In this document: positions 1 to 9,576 of the stretch, one piece after another | Position numbering within the stretch: position 1 is the first letter of the stretch | How the letters are laid out: each line of letters begins with the position of its first letter | Assembly: GCF_002709775.1 (NCBI RefSeq) | Contig: NZ_PAQR01000008.1 | Coordinates: forward strand, 62,001-126,000 | DNA from: Thalassospira sp. | Lineage (GTDB): Bacteria; Pseudomonadota; Alphaproteobacteria; Rhodospirillales; Thalassospiraceae | Direction of reading: 5' to 3' | Length of the DNA stretch: 64,000 bases | The notes under the pieces: model-generated | Seen by the model: only the letters and a program-made list of their open reading frames with translations | Told to the model about the DNA's origin: nothing | Database searches by the model: none | Translations under genes and position numbers: made by a program

Positions 1-2341
1 CAAGGGCGTTCACGTGGTGACCGTGAACGACTATCTGGCCCGTCGTGACGCGGAATGGATGGGCGAGGTCTATGGCTTCCTTGGTCTGACCGTTGGCGTG
101 ATCATGCACGGCATGACCGATGACCAGCGCCGCGAAGCCTATGCGTGTGACATTACCTATGCGACCAATAACGAGCTCGGCTTTGATTATCTGCGCGATA
201 ACATGAAGTTCCGTCTCGAAGACATGGTGCAGCGCCCGTTCAACTTCGCCATCGTCGATGAAGTCGACTCGATCCTGATTGACGAAGCCCGTACCCCGCT
301 GATCATTTCCGGCCCGGCCGAAGACAGTTCGGAGCTGTATCGCGCGATTGATGCACTGATCCCGAAACTGGTTGAGGAAGACTTTGAGAAGGATGAAAAG
401 GCGCGCGCCGTCACCCTGACCGAAGAAGGCACCGAACACGCCGAACAGCTTCTGATGGAAATGGAAATCCTGACCGAAGGCACGCTTTATGACGTTGCCA
501 ACGTTCACCTTGTCCATCACGTCAACCAGGCCCTGCGGGCGCACAAGCTGTTCCAGAAAGACACCGACTATATCGTCAAGGACGACAAGGTCGTCATCAT
601 TGACGAATTCACCGGTCGTATGATGGAAGGCCGCCGCTATTCCGATGGCCTGCATCAGGCACTCGAAGCCAAGGAAAAGGTCAAGATCCAGAACGAAAAC
701 CAGACTCTGGCATCGATCACCTTCCAGAACTATTTCCGTCTGTATCCGACCCTTGCTGGCATGACCGGTACGGCGATGACCGAGGCCGAAGAATTCGAGG
801 AAATCTACAACCTTCAGGTTGTCGAAATCCCGACCCATCGCCCGATCGCCCGTAAGGATGCCGATGACGAAATCTATCGTACCGCCAATGAAAAGTGGAT
901 TGCGATCTCCGAACAGCTCGAAGACTGCCACAAACGGGGCCAGCCGGCCCTTGTCGGTACCGTCTCGATCGAGAAATCGGAAATCCTTTCGGACCTTCTG
1001 AAAAAGAAGAAAGTCCCGCACGAAGTTCTCAACGCCAAACAGCATGAACGCGAAGCATTGATCGTGGCCCAGGCCGGTGCGCCGGGTGCGATCACCATTG
1101 CGACCAACATGGCCGGCCGTGGTACCGACATCAAACTTGGCGGTAACGTCGAGATGCGTGTCGAACACGAACTGGCCAACGTCACCGACGAAGCCAAACG
1201 TGCAGCCGCGATTGAAAAGATCAAGGCAGAGGTCAAAGCCGATCAGGAAAAGGTCCTGGCGGCTGGCGGTCTGTTTGTGATCGGTACCGAACGTCACGAA
1301 TCACGCCGTGTTGATAACCAGCTGCGTGGTCGTTCCGGCCGTCAGGGTGACCCGGGTGGTTCGAAATTCTATCTCTCGCTTGAAGATGACCTGATGCGCA
1401 TCTTTGGCTCCGAGCGCATGGACAGCATGCTCCAGAAACTGGGTCTGCAGGAAGGTGAAGCGATTTACCATCCGTGGATCAACAAGGCGCTCGAAAAGGC
1501 CCAGCAGAAGGTTGAGGCCCGCAACTTCGACATTCGTAAGAACGTCCTGAAGTTTGACGATGTCATGAATGACCAGCGTAAGGTCGTTTATGAACAGCGC
1601 CGCGATCTGATGCAGGCCAAAAACGTCGCCGAAGACGTGGCCGACATGCGCGCCGAAGTCATCGAAGACATGGTCGACAAATATTGCCCGGCCAAGGTCT
1701 ATCCGGAGCAGTGGGAAACTACCAGCCTGCACGAAGAAGTCACCCGTCTTCTGGGCCTTGATCTGCCGATTGCAGATTGGGTCAAGGAAGAAGGCATCGA
1801 TCAGGAAGTCATGCGCGAACGCCTTGAAAAGGCGTCAGACGAAAAAATGGCGGCCAAGGTTGCCAACTATGGTGCTGATATCATGCGCCAGGTTGAAAAA
1901 AGCCTCGTCCTGCAGCTGCTTGATCAGTCCTGGAAAGAACATCTTCTGGCACTTGATCACCTGCGTCAGGGCATTGGCCTGCGTGCTTATGGTCAGCGTG
2001 ATCCGCTCAATGAGTTCAAGCGCGAAGCCTTTAACATGTTTGAAGCCATGCTGGTGTCGCTCCGCGAACGCGTGACCCAGATGCTCTCGCATGTCGAACT
2101 GCAATCGACCCCGCGCCCCGAAGACCTTGAAGCACGCCGTCCGCAGCAGGAAATGCACGAAAACCGTGACGAGCTTGAAGCGGCAGAACAGGGCACCGAC
2201 ACTGCTACCGTTCAGTCCCGTCAGGCATCGGGTAATGTTGACCCCAACGATCCGTCGACCTGGGGCCGCGTTGCACGTAACCAGGCTTGCCCATGCGGGT
2301 CCGGCAAGAAATACAAACATTGCCACGGTCAGCTGAGCTGA
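1..2341 (+). CDS. secA: Preprotein translocase ATPase SecA (5' end outside window)
   Basis: SecA is the ATPase that pushes unfolded preproteins through SecYEG at the inner membrane. The frame is open from base 2, so the gene begins before the window. About 120 N-terminal residues, including Walker A, should be missing. Visible parts are the [12 protein letters not shown] stretch, the [19 protein letters not shown] Walker B region, the preprotein cross-linking domain, the second helicase lobe with [10 protein letters not shown] and GRSGRQGD, the helical scaffold, and a C-terminal SEC-C zinc tail [14 protein letters not shown] that binds SecB or ribosomes. The GTG given by the ORF track at 14 is internal and is not a start. 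The gene is followed at once by a bidirectional terminator and appears to end its transcription unit. Confidence 0.97.
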   Translation, partial: KGVHVVTVNDYLARRDAEWMGEVYGFLGLTVGVIMHGMTDDQRREAYACDITYATNNELGFDYLRDNMKFRLEDMVQRPFNFAIVDEVDSILIDEARTPLIISGPAEDSSELYRAIDALIPKLVEEDFEKDEKARAVTLTEEGTEHAEQLLMEMEILTEGTLYDVANVHLVHHVNQALRAHKLFQKDTDYIVKDDKVVIIDEFTGRMMEGRRYSDGLHQALEAKEKVKIQNENQTLASITFQNYFRLYPTLAGMTGTAMTEAEEFEEIYNLQVVEIPTHRPIARKDADDEIYRTANEKWIAISEQLEDCHKRGQPALVGTVSIEKSEILSDLLKKKKVPHEVLNAKQHEREALIVAQAGAPGAITIATNMAGRGTDIKLGGNVEMRVEHELANVTDEAKRAAAIEKIKAEVKADQEKVLAAGGLFVIGTERHESRRVDNQLRGRSGRQGDPGGSKFYLSLEDDLMRIFGSERMDSMLQKLGLQEGEAIYHPWINKALEKAQQKVEARNFDIRKNVLKFDDVMNDQRKVVYEQRRDLMQAKNVAEDVADMRAEVIEDMVDKYCPAKVYPEQWETTSLHEEVTRLLGLDLPIADWVKEEGIDQEVMRERLEKASDEKMAAKVANYGADIMRQVEKSLVLQLLDQSWKEHLLALDHLRQGIGLRAYGQRDPLNEFKREAFNMFEAMLVSLRERVTQMLSHVELQSTPRPEDLEARRPQQEMHENRDELEAAEQGTDTATVQSRQASGNVDPNDPSTWGRVARNQACPCGSGKKYKHCHGQLS

Positions 2342-2362
2342 TCGAAGCTGGCAAGACGGTAT

Positions 2363-2398
2363 AAAAAGCGCGCATCTTTAAAAGGATGCGCGCTTTTT
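2363..2398. terminator. Bidirectional terminator between secA and the convergent hydrolase gene
   Basis: A 14-bp perfect stem (AAAAAGCGCGCATC pairing with GATGCGCGCTTTTT) with an 8-nt loop has A residues on one side and T residues on the other. It can therefore act as an intrinsic terminator for secA on plus and for the hydrolase gene on minus. Confidence 0.9.
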
Positions 2399-2403
2399 CT
2401 TTG

Positions 2404-3285
2404 TCAGTTGCTTGCGGTTGCCACCCCGGTTGGCAATGTATCGCGCAGGAACTGTTTGACTGGCCCCAACACCGCATTATCGGTTGTCAGATAAAAACCC
2501 AACGCAATCAGCGTTCCGGCATGACCGGTATCGGGAACTTCAACAAGTTCGGCCTCTGGTGCTAGTTCCGCCAGCCTGCGCGAATTGCGCGGCAACACAG
2601 TATGATCACGCGTGCCGGTAATCAGTAGCAACGGTGGCATATGCGCCAGATCCATCTCGACCGGTTGGCTGTCACGCGCGGGTGTATCGCCAAACGCATT
2701 CTGAGTTGCGGCAACATCATAGGGATAAAAATCATACGGCCCCGATAGTCCGATAATCCCGGCAATATCATCCGCATCCAGCCCGACCGGTTGCAGATAG
2801 TTCGGATCGGCCACCATATGAACCGCGTTATAGGCCCCGGCAGAATGCCCGGCCAACAGGAACGGGACGTCCCTGATCTGATCCGGGTTCTGCCCGGCAT
2901 AGTCTTTCATCTGCGCAAGTGCCGATGCCCCGTCCTCGATAAAGGCCGGGAAACGCACATCGGGCACCAACCGGTAGTCGGGAATGGCGACTGCATAGCC
3001 AAGCTCGGTAAAGCGCCGAGCGATAAAGGCATATTTCGCCCGATCTCCGGAATCCCACGACCCACCATAAAACCACACCAGAAGCGGTGCGGGCTGCATC
3101 GATGTATCCGGCAAATAAAGATCAAGAACCTGCCGCGCCTCCGGCCCATAGGGAAGCGCCGCCACATCGGGTTTGATATCGCCCGCCTGCCAGTGGTTAT
3201 AGGCAGCCAGCTTGTCACAGCCTGCCAGCAGCACCATTGCGACAAGTGAGCTGGTGGTCAGGCTCAGGATTTTCTTTGGAAACAT
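2404..3285 (-). CDS. Lipoprotein alpha/beta hydrolase (esterase/lipase-like)
   Basis: This is a predicted serine hydrolase of the alpha/beta fold, 293 aa, anchored as a lipoprotein. I start it at MFPKKILSL because a signal peptide ending in the lipobox LLAGC follows directly. The longer ORF start at 3327 would add a charged leader in front of the signal. The nucleophile elbow is GHSAGAY, the oxyanion segment is FYGGSW (in place of the usual HGGG), and the likely acid and base are Asp in GTRDHT and His in DTGHAG. This matches the BD-FAE / hormone-sensitive-lipase-like group. The substrate is unknown. The gene stands alone, convergent with secA and divergent from the glycosyltransferase pair. 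Confidence 0.85.
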   Translation of the reverse strand: MFPKKILSLTTSSLVAMVLLAGCDKLAAYNHWQAGDIKPDVAALPYGPEARQVLDLYLPDTSMQPAPLLVWFYGGSWDSGDRAKYAFIARRFTELGYAVAIPDYRLVPDVRFPAFIEDGASALAQMKDYAGQNPDQIRDVPFLLAGHSAGAYNAVHMVADPNYLQPVGLDADDIAGIIGLSGPYDFYPYDVAATQNAFGDTPARDSQPVEMDLAHMPPLLLITGTRDHTVLPRNSRRLAELAPEAELVEVPDTGHAGTLIALGFYLTTDNAVLGPVKQFLRDTLPTGVATASN

Positions 3286-3525
3286 ACGGATTACGGACCA
3301 GTGCAAATTCAAATTTCGTATCTTCAATACGTTAGCCGATCACGATCCGTTTAAAACAATTCTTTCGATATCCGCGGGAATCACACAAGCGTGTCTTTGC
3401 GGCAACCAACCAAAGCGTGTAAAGCCAGCTATCCAATGCGTATTATTGGGGCCTGTGTTTATCAGTCCTTAATGGCCTGCTCCTAGACTTTTCGCGCGAA
3501 TTACAATTACGGAGATCCAGTAAAA
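3286..3525. other. Divergent intergenic region, hydrolase / glycosyltransferase pair
   Basis: These 240 bases must hold the start signals of two diverging units. An AT-rich stretch lies around 3330-3370. A GGAG ribosome-binding site sits just before the GTG at 3526. I could not assign a convincing promoter hexamer pair. Confidence 0.4.
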
Positions 3526-5568
3526 GTGTCCTCTTTTGATCAACTGTCCAAGCGTGCCAAAAAGCTGGAAAAACAGGGCCAGATCGATGAGGCCATCAAG
3601 CTTTATGAACTGTTTCTTCAAGACTTCCCGAAAAACACACGTGCAAAGGCAGCACTTGAAAAGTTGCAGGATGCCAAATCGGGTGCTGGCATGTCGGCCC
3701 AGCAGGCTTTTGTAAAAGCCAGGGAATTCATTGATCAGGGCGCATATGCAAAGGGCATCGAACTCGCCCAGAAACTGGTCGAGGGCGCACCGGACAGTGC
3801 CCAGGTGTGGAACCTTTTGGGACTTGGCTACTCCAGAAATCAGAACCCGGTAGAAGCCGAAAGGTGCCTGCGCAAAGCCATAGATCTCGATAAAAACTTT
3901 GGCATGGCCTGGGTCAATATCGCGACATTGTTTTCCGAGCAGAACAGGTACGAACTAGCTCTGCAAGCCTTTCAGAATGCCAGGTATCTTGAACCTGAGA
4001 ACGCAGGGGTTCTGTGTGCCATCGGTGGCGTTCTGTTGGAAATGGGGCGCTTGGACGAAGCCGAAAAGTTCTGTGTGCAGGCCATTAAGAACGATCCGGA
4101 GCTGGCCAAACCATATCAAAATCTTGGTATTATCCTGTATCGCAATAAGAAGCGCGGCGCTGCCAAACAGGCGTTCGAGCAAGTTGCGAAACTCCGCCCG
4201 AATAATATGACCGCACTTTCCGACTTTCTTCATGCGCGCGCGCAAATCTGTGACTGGGATCCGCTCGCACCCGAATTCCAAAATGTTAAGCCAATTGGAA
4301 AGCCGGGAAATTCGGTATCGCCATTTTCCTTACTGCATTTTGAGGACGATCCATACGCGCAGAAAAAACGCTCGGAAAACCGGGCGCAGGAACTTGCCGT
4401 GCGTGATCCCGTTAAACAGTTTCCGCGCCCTGCAGCGCGCCCTGAAAAACTGAAGATCGGTTATTTCTCTGCTGATTTTCACAATCATGCGACGCTTTCC
4501 CTGATGATGGGGCTTTTCGGCGCGCACGATAGAAGCCGCTTTGAAATTCACGCCTACAGCTATGGCAGCGTGACCGATGGTTGGCGCCGTGGTCAGCTCC
4601 AAAAACTGGTTGATTACAACTGGGATGTCCGCAATGCGTCCGATGCGGAAATTGTTCAGCACGCCCGTGACCAGGGGGTCGATATTGCGATCGATCTCAA
4701 GGGCTATACCCAGAACGGACGACCGCAACTATTTGCCCCGCGGATGGCGCCGATCCAGATCAACTATGTTGGTTATCCCGGAACGTTGGGGGCCGATTAT
4801 ATCGACTATCTGATCGCTGATCACACCATCATTCCCGACGACTACAAAAACGCCTGTTCCGAAAGAATCATCTATATGCCGCATTGCTATCAGCCAAATG
4901 ATGGCGGTCGCGAGTTTCCGGAAAATAAACAAACCCGAAGCGAGCTCGGCTTGCCTGAAGATGGTTTTGTCTTCTGTTCGTTTAATGCCAATTACAAGAT
5001 TTCGCCGCGTGAGTTTGATATCTGGATGCGGCTTCTTAATAAGGTCGATGGCTCTGTGCTGTGGCTGTTTGAAGGAAGCGAAGACGCAATGCTCAACCTT
5101 CAAAAAGAAGCTGGAAAACGTGGTGTCGATCCAGCGCGCCTCGTGTTCGCAGGATACCTGCCAGAAGCAAAGCACCTTTCCCGCCACAAACATGCCGATC
5201 TGTTCCTTGATACCTTCAATGTGAACGCGCATACGACGGCAAGTGATGCGCTCTGGACCGGGTTGCCGCTGGTGACCTTGCCCGGCAGACAGTTCGCCGC
5301 CCGTGTGGCAGCAAGCGTCTTAAAGGCCGCAAACCTTCCCGAGCTGATTGCCAAATCCGAAGAAGATTACGAGGCCATCGCCCTTGATCTGGCGCTTCAT
5401 CCGGAAAAGCTGGCTGCCATGAAGGCCAAGGTGGCGGAAAACGTAAAAGCCTGTCCGCTGTTTGACACCAAAACATATACCCTTGATCTCGAGCGGGGCT
5501 ATGACGCAGCCTATGAGCGCTATCTCGCGGGCAAGGCTCCTGCAGACATTGACCTTGCAAGTTCGTAA
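3526..5568 (+). CDS. TPR protein with O-GlcNAc transferase-like (GT41/SPINDLY) domain, copy 1
   Basis: The protein has 680 aa. The first ~250 residues are tetratricopeptide repeats with recurring A..NLG and P..A.A patterns, which would present an acceptor protein. From about residue 305 the C-terminal half carries the GT41 catalytic region: KIGYFSADFHNHA, APIQINYVGYPGTLGADYIDY, YMPHCYQPND, FCSFNANYKISPREFDIW and NVNAHTTASDALWTGLPLVT. GT41 enzymes move sugar from a UDP- or GDP-sugar to Ser/Thr of proteins, and bacterial ones modify flagellin or adhesins. A GTG start with GGAG six to ten bases upstream is used. A close paralogue follows 39 bp later on the same strand, so this is a tandem duplication and probable operon. 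The acceptor protein is not in the window. Confidence 0.88.
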   Translation: MSSFDQLSKRAKKLEKQGQIDEAIKLYELFLQDFPKNTRAKAALEKLQDAKSGAGMSAQQAFVKAREFIDQGAYAKGIELAQKLVEGAPDSAQVWNLLGLGYSRNQNPVEAERCLRKAIDLDKNFGMAWVNIATLFSEQNRYELALQAFQNARYLEPENAGVLCAIGGVLLEMGRLDEAEKFCVQAIKNDPELAKPYQNLGIILYRNKKRGAAKQAFEQVAKLRPNNMTALSDFLHARAQICDWDPLAPEFQNVKPIGKPGNSVSPFSLLHFEDDPYAQKKRSENRAQELAVRDPVKQFPRPAARPEKLKIGYFSADFHNHATLSLMMGLFGAHDRSRFEIHAYSYGSVTDGWRRGQLQKLVDYNWDVRNASDAEIVQHARDQGVDIAIDLKGYTQNGRPQLFAPRMAPIQINYVGYPGTLGADYIDYLIADHTIIPDDYKNACSERIIYMPHCYQPNDGGREFPENKQTRSELGLPEDGFVFCSFNANYKISPREFDIWMRLLNKVDGSVLWLFEGSEDAMLNLQKEAGKRGVDPARLVFAGYLPEAKHLSRHKHADLFLDTFNVNAHTTASDALWTGLPLVTLPGRQFAARVAASVLKAANLPELIAKSEEDYEAIALDLALHPEKLAAMKAKVAENVKACPLFDTKTYTLDLERGYDAAYERYLAGKAPADIDLASS

Positions 5569-5607
5569 CATACTGGCGAATTTTGATCCGGGAATGGGGA
5601 AGACGTT

Positions 5608-7482
5608 TTGAGCACGGCGATGGAAAAGGTGGTGGCGCGCATTGAAAAGGCCATGCGCAGCAATGATCCTGATCTGGCGATCTCCATTTGCAAAGAACAG
5701 CTGAAAACGAATTCCAATGCAGTCGTGCTTTGGGACCTTTTGGCAAATGCCCATTTCCTGAAAAAGGACTATGTTGAGGCCGCGCAGAGCTTTGAGAAGG
5801 TTGTTGAACTTGCACCGCAAAGCCCGAAATCCCATCAGAACCTTGGCATGTTTTATCAAAGCATCGGCAAGTTCAACGAAGCACTGCAATGCTTTCAGCG
5901 TGCGGTAAACTGTGATGCCAACTATGCACTAGCCTATAACAGTGCAGGCAATGTTCTGCTGAAGGTGGGGCAGGTTGACACAGCACTACAGTATTTTGCC
6001 AAGGCGCTTCAGCTCGATCCTCAACTTGCCGACGCCTATAGCAACATGGGCAAAGCTTTCTTCATCAAGGGTCATTTGCAGGCCGCGGCCCAAGGATACG
6101 CCAAGGCGTATTCTATTGCCCCCACGATGAAAAGTGCTCTGACCAATCAGTATTACACCATGGCAATGATGTGTGACTGGTCCGGGTTTGAAGCCTTTTC
6201 GCGTGCCGCCGATACATTGGGCGTTGAGGGGGAAGTCGTTTCACCATTTCCGCTGTTAAAACTCGAAGACGTACCGGAACGGCAATTGCTCAGAAGCCAG
6301 CGTCTGGTGATGGTTAATTTCGGTCGCGGTACCCAATGGCAGTTGCCCCGCCCAGCCAAACGGCCGGCTAAGCTGCGCATCGGTTATTTTTCCGCCGATT
6401 TTCAGGATCACGCGACGCTTTCGCTGATGATGGGGCTTCTGCGCCATCATGATCACGACAAGTTTGAAATTCATGCCTTTTCATATGGCCTGATCAAGGA
6501 AAGCCAAAGCCTTGATCAGGCAAAAGGTTACTTTGAAAGTTTCTCCGATGTTGAGCGGGCATCGGATGACGCGATTGTCGCACTTGCGCGCGAAAAGAAG
6601 ATTGATATCGCGGTTGATCTCAAAGGCCATACAAAACTGGGCCGGATCGGCATTTTCGCGCGCCGTGCCGCTCCGCTTCAGATCAACTATCTTGGCAACC
6701 CGGGGACCATCGGGGCCCACTTCATCGACTATATGGTCGTTGATAAGGTCACGGTTCCCGAAACGCACAAACAGTATCTCTCGGAAAAGCCGATCTATCT
6801 GCCGCACTGTTATCAGCCCAACGATGATCAGCGTCTCATCCCCGAAACGAACACGACGCGCGCTGATTTCGGCCTGCCGGATGACGGGTTCGTTTTCTGT
6901 AGTTTCAACAACACCTACAAGATCTCCCCGCGTGAATTCGATATCTGGATGCGGCTCCTAAAACAGGTTGAAGGGTCGGTTCTGTGGTTGTTCAAGGGCA
7001 ATGATTACGCAGCGCAAAACTTGCGTAATGAGGCACAAAAACGTGGTGTCGATCCGGATCGTTTGGTCTTTGCCGAAAAACTGTCACCAGCGGAACACCT
7101 TGCCCGCCACAAACATGGCGACCTGTTGCTTGATACCTTTAACGTCAATGCCCACACGACGGCGAGTGACGCGCTTTGGGCAGGTTTGCCGCTTGTGACC
7201 CTGCCGGGCGAACAATTTGCGGCGCGGGTGGCGGCAAGTATCCTTCATGCGGCAAACCTGCCGGAACTGATTGCAAAGGACGAAGCCGAGTACGAGGCCA
7301 TCGCTCTTGATCTGGCGCGTAACCCCGAAAAAATCGCGGCCTTGAAGCAGAAGGTGAAGGATCAAAGCAAAACCTGCCCGCTGTTTGATTCCGAAGGCTA
7401 CACCCGCGATCTCGAAGCCGGGTATGAAGCGGCGTATGATCGATACCTCAAGGGATTGGCACCTGATGACATTGAAGTTTGA
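5608..7482 (+). CDS. TPR protein with O-GlcNAc transferase-like (GT41/SPINDLY) domain, copy 2
   Basis: The 624-aa paralogue of the preceding gene has a shorter TPR region (about residues 1-195). The catalytic half is near-colinear with copy 1: RIGYFSADFQDHATLSLMM, LQINYLGNPGTIGAHFIDY, YLPHCYQPNDD, FCSFNNTYKISPREFDIW and NVNAHTTASDALWAGLPLVT. The start is TTG at 5608 behind GGGGAAG. ATG at 5620 is an in-frame alternative four codons later. The catalytic halves are similar enough for a recent duplication, while the TPR halves differ. That suggests the two enzymes recognise different acceptors or work as a pair. Confidence 0.88.
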   Translation: MSTAMEKVVARIEKAMRSNDPDLAISICKEQLKTNSNAVVLWDLLANAHFLKKDYVEAAQSFEKVVELAPQSPKSHQNLGMFYQSIGKFNEALQCFQRAVNCDANYALAYNSAGNVLLKVGQVDTALQYFAKALQLDPQLADAYSNMGKAFFIKGHLQAAAQGYAKAYSIAPTMKSALTNQYYTMAMMCDWSGFEAFSRAADTLGVEGEVVSPFPLLKLEDVPERQLLRSQRLVMVNFGRGTQWQLPRPAKRPAKLRIGYFSADFQDHATLSLMMGLLRHHDHDKFEIHAFSYGLIKESQSLDQAKGYFESFSDVERASDDAIVALAREKKIDIAVDLKGHTKLGRIGIFARRAAPLQINYLGNPGTIGAHFIDYMVVDKVTVPETHKQYLSEKPIYLPHCYQPNDDQRLIPETNTTRADFGLPDDGFVFCSFNNTYKISPREFDIWMRLLKQVEGSVLWLFKGNDYAAQNLRNEAQKRGVDPDRLVFAEKLSPAEHLARHKHGDLLLDTFNVNAHTTASDALWAGLPLVTLPGEQFAARVAASILHAANLPELIAKDEAEYEAIALDLARNPEKIAALKQKVKDQSKTCPLFDSEGYTRDLEAGYEAAYDRYLKGLAPDDIEV

Positions 7483-7537
7483 TGGCGCGATGCTTTCAGC
7501 TCTTGGCGAAGGTTTGATGGCGCGATAAAACAGTGCC

Positions 7538-7999
7538 ATGACAATAGAACAACCAGATAAAGGCTGCATGTCGGTTGACCTGCGCCAGGGCAAAATCCCG
7601 GAAAAAACCGTGTTCGTCAGTGCCGTCGCACTGGTCGACATTGATCATCGCGTGCTGATCGCCCAGCGCCCGGAAGGCAAATCCATGGCAGGCCTGTGGG
7701 AATTCCCCGGTGGCAAGGTCGAGGCCGGGGAAACACCCGAAATGGCGCTTGTGCGCGAGCTCAAGGAAGAGCTTGGCATTGATATCACCGAAAGCTGCCT
7801 GGCGCCCTTTACCTTTGCGTCCTTCACCTATGATGATTTCCATCTGATGATGCCGCTTTATCTCTGCCGCGTCTGGAAAGGCGAAATTACGCCGATGGAA
7901 GGCCAGCAGGTGAAATGGGTGCGCCCGGTGCGTCTCGGCGATTATCCGATGCCGCCGGCTGATGTGCCGCTTGTGGCAATGCTGCGCGATTTCCTGTGA
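7538..7999 (+). CDS. Nudix (MutT-like) nucleoside triphosphate pyrophosphohydrolase
   Basis: This is a 153-aa Nudix hydrolase with a complete Nudix box, starting GGKVEAGETPEMALV and running on to RELKEELGI. All the metal-binding glutamates are in place. WEFPGGKVE and the length match bacterial MutT/(d)NTP pyrophosphohydrolases, which remove 8-oxo-dGTP or similar damaged nucleotides. ATG at 7538 gives the longest frame. ATG at 7568 is better placed behind AAAGG and could be the true start. The gene lies 55 bp after the glycosyltransferase pair and 62 bp before the CinA-domain gene, all on plus. Confidence 0.88.
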   Translation: MTIEQPDKGCMSVDLRQGKIPEKTVFVSAVALVDIDHRVLIAQRPEGKSMAGLWEFPGGKVEAGETPEMALVRELKEELGIDITESCLAPFTFASFTYDDFHLMMPLYLCRVWKGEITPMEGQQVKWVRPVRLGDYPMPPADVPLVAMLRDFL

Positions 8000-8061
8000 G
8001 CCAGCTGCATCGTTGTGGCGTATGGTTCAGGGCAAAAGAATTTGAATGATGTTGTGGGGTT

Positions 8062-8823
8062 ATGATGTCTGATCCGGTCCGTGCCTGCCTGATTATTATC
8101 GGCAATGAAATCCTGTCTGGCCGCACCCATGACAAGAACCTGCCCTATCTGGCGGAAGAGCTGAATACGCTTGGCGTGCGTCTGGCCGAAACCCGCGTGA
8201 TCCCCGACATCGAAGACACCATCATTGCCACGGTCAATGAATGCCGGGCAAAGTTTGATTATGTCTTCACCACCGGCGGCATCGGTCCGACCCATGACGA
8301 CATCACGTCTGAATGTGTCGCCAAGGCATTTGGCGTTGAGATTGAGCTGAATGCCGACGCACACGAATTGCTCAAAAGCCATTATGAAAACCCCGAAGAC
8401 CTCAATGAAGCCCGCCTGCGTATGGCGCGCATTCCGGTCGGGGCGGAACTGGTACAAAACCCTATCTCCAAGGCACCGGGTTTCCGCATGGAAAATGTCT
8501 ATGTCATGGCCGGCGTGCCGATGATCATGCAGGCCATGTTCCAGGGCATCAAGCATCAGTTGATCGGCGGCAAGCCGATGGTGTCGCGTTCTGTCGGGGG
8601 TTACATCCCTGAAGGCACGATCGCCAAGGTGCTGGCCGAAATTCAGGGCGATTTCCCTGCAACCGATATCGGGTCCTATCCGTTCCTGCGCGAAGGCAAA
8701 CTTGGCACCACATTGGTGGTGCGCGGCGAAGAGCCCGACGACGTCAATCAGGCGTCAGAGCGCATTCGCCTTGCCATCATCGAAGGCGGCAAGGACGTGA
8801 TCGAAGATACCGGCGCTGTTTGA
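8062..8823 (+). CDS. CinA/MoaB-Mog domain protein (molybdopterin-binding fold)
   Basis: This 253-aa protein is made almost entirely of the MoCF_biosynth domain found at the N-terminus of CinA. It has IGNEILSGRTHDKN near the start and FTTGGIGPTHDDIT in the middle, both typical of this fold. Full CinA proteins are about 400 aa and carry a nicotinamide-nucleotide amidase domain, which is absent here. The product is thus the stand-alone form, annotated in other genomes as competence/damage-inducible protein A or molybdopterin-binding protein. In the related eukaryotic and archaeal group this domain has FAD or ADP-ribose pyrophosphatase activity, so the actual role is open. ATG at 8065 is an equal alternative start. 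Confidence 0.85.
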   Translation: MMSDPVRACLIIIGNEILSGRTHDKNLPYLAEELNTLGVRLAETRVIPDIEDTIIATVNECRAKFDYVFTTGGIGPTHDDITSECVAKAFGVEIELNADAHELLKSHYENPEDLNEARLRMARIPVGAELVQNPISKAPGFRMENVYVMAGVPMIMQAMFQGIKHQLIGGKPMVSRSVGGYIPEGTIAKVLAEIQGDFPATDIGSYPFLREGKLGTTLVVRGEEPDDVNQASERIRLAIIEGGKDVIEDTGAV

Positions 8824-8827
8824 TTGC

Positions 8828-8851
8828 GTTTGGTCAAGGTAATCACCAAAC
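8828..8851. repeat. Short inverted repeat after the CinA-domain gene
   Basis: GTTTGGT and ACCAAAC form 7-bp perfect arms around a 10-nt loop, 4 bp past the stop codon. There is no T tract, so a weak terminator or an operator for the next gene are both possible. Confidence 0.35.
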
Positions 8852-8893
8852 ACTGCGTCTAGAATTGTTCTGACCTTTTGACGGGAAGAGAAC

Positions 8894-9238
8894 ATGACTG
8901 ACCAGAACCACGATCCGCATCATGAAGCGCGCAACAGTCAGGCCGCGCGCGAAGCACGCTCGATTGTGAAATTCATGATCGAACACACGGCCTATGGCGG
9001 GTTCGGCGCACTGGTCTTCGGAGCACTGGTGTTATTCTTCGATATCGGAGGGATCTACACCTTGGCGATGTCGTCGCGTGATGCGCCGATCTTTATCTTC
9101 CTGTTGTTCTTTGGTCTGTTTGTGACCTTTGGCGGCATCAGCCTTGGCATCGGCATCATGACCATGGGCGGTTTTTCCGATGATGACCGCTACCGCGATG
9201 AACGCACCCGCAATCGCAATTCAGGTGACCGGTATTAA
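8894..9238 (+). CDS. Small membrane protein, function unknown
   Basis: A 114-aa protein with a His/Asp/Arg-rich soluble N-terminus (about 35 residues) and two hydrophobic spans near residues 36-58 and 68-95, the second rich in Phe and Gly. An acidic/basic tail (DDDRYRDERTRNRN) follows. The start is supported by GGGAAGAG nine bases before ATG. I do not recognise the family. A strong hairpin terminator begins right at its stop codon. Confidence 0.75.
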   Translation: MTDQNHDPHHEARNSQAAREARSIVKFMIEHTAYGGFGALVFGALVLFFDIGGIYTLAMSSRDAPIFIFLLFFGLFVTFGGISLGIGIMTMGGFSDDDRYRDERTRNRNSGDRY

Positions 9239-9239
9239 A

Positions 9240-9264
9240 AAAGGCGCCAACCTGTGGCGCCTTT
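9240..9264. terminator. Intrinsic terminator between two convergent small membrane protein genes
   Basis: AAAGGCGCC pairs perfectly with GGCGCCTTT around a 7-nt loop. The flanking A and T residues make it usable from both strands. Confidence 0.85.
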
Positions 9265-9285
9265 CGTTGGGTATGCTGATCGGCC

Positions 9286-9540
9286 TTATGGCCGGTCCGT
9301 GCCGGACTTCTTGGCAATCACGCGCGCGACCAGCATGCCGATGATCCAGCCCGCCAGCGGCACGATAAAGATATAATCAAACAGAGGGTGGCTTGAATCG
9401 CCGCCCGATGCCGCCAGAATGAACCCGACCCAGCCCGCGGTCAGAAGATAGCCCATGATCTTGAAATAGACCCCGTTCGACAGGCCCTTTTTCTGTGGCG
9501 GCTGCTCGGGGTTGTTCGGGTGGCCTTGTTCGCCAGACAT
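9286..9540 (-). CDS. Small two-span membrane protein, function unknown
   Basis: An 84-aa protein with a polar, Pro/Asn/Gln-rich N-terminus (about 25 residues) and two transmembrane segments, IMGYLLTAGWVGFILAA and YIFIVPLAGWIIGMLVARVI. It ends in a short basic tail. The segment pattern is loosely like AtpI/AtpZ-type small proteins, but no motif allows a family call. It lies 36 bp downstream of bluB on the same strand and is probably cotranscribed with it. Confidence 0.72.
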   Translation of the reverse strand: MSGEQGHPNNPEQPPQKKGLSNGVYFKIMGYLLTAGWVGFILAASGGDSSHPLFDYIFIVPLAGWIIGMLVARVIAKKSGTDRP

Positions 9541-9576
9541 TCTGTCTTCCTTGTGTTTCGAAATCTGTTTTGCCGA

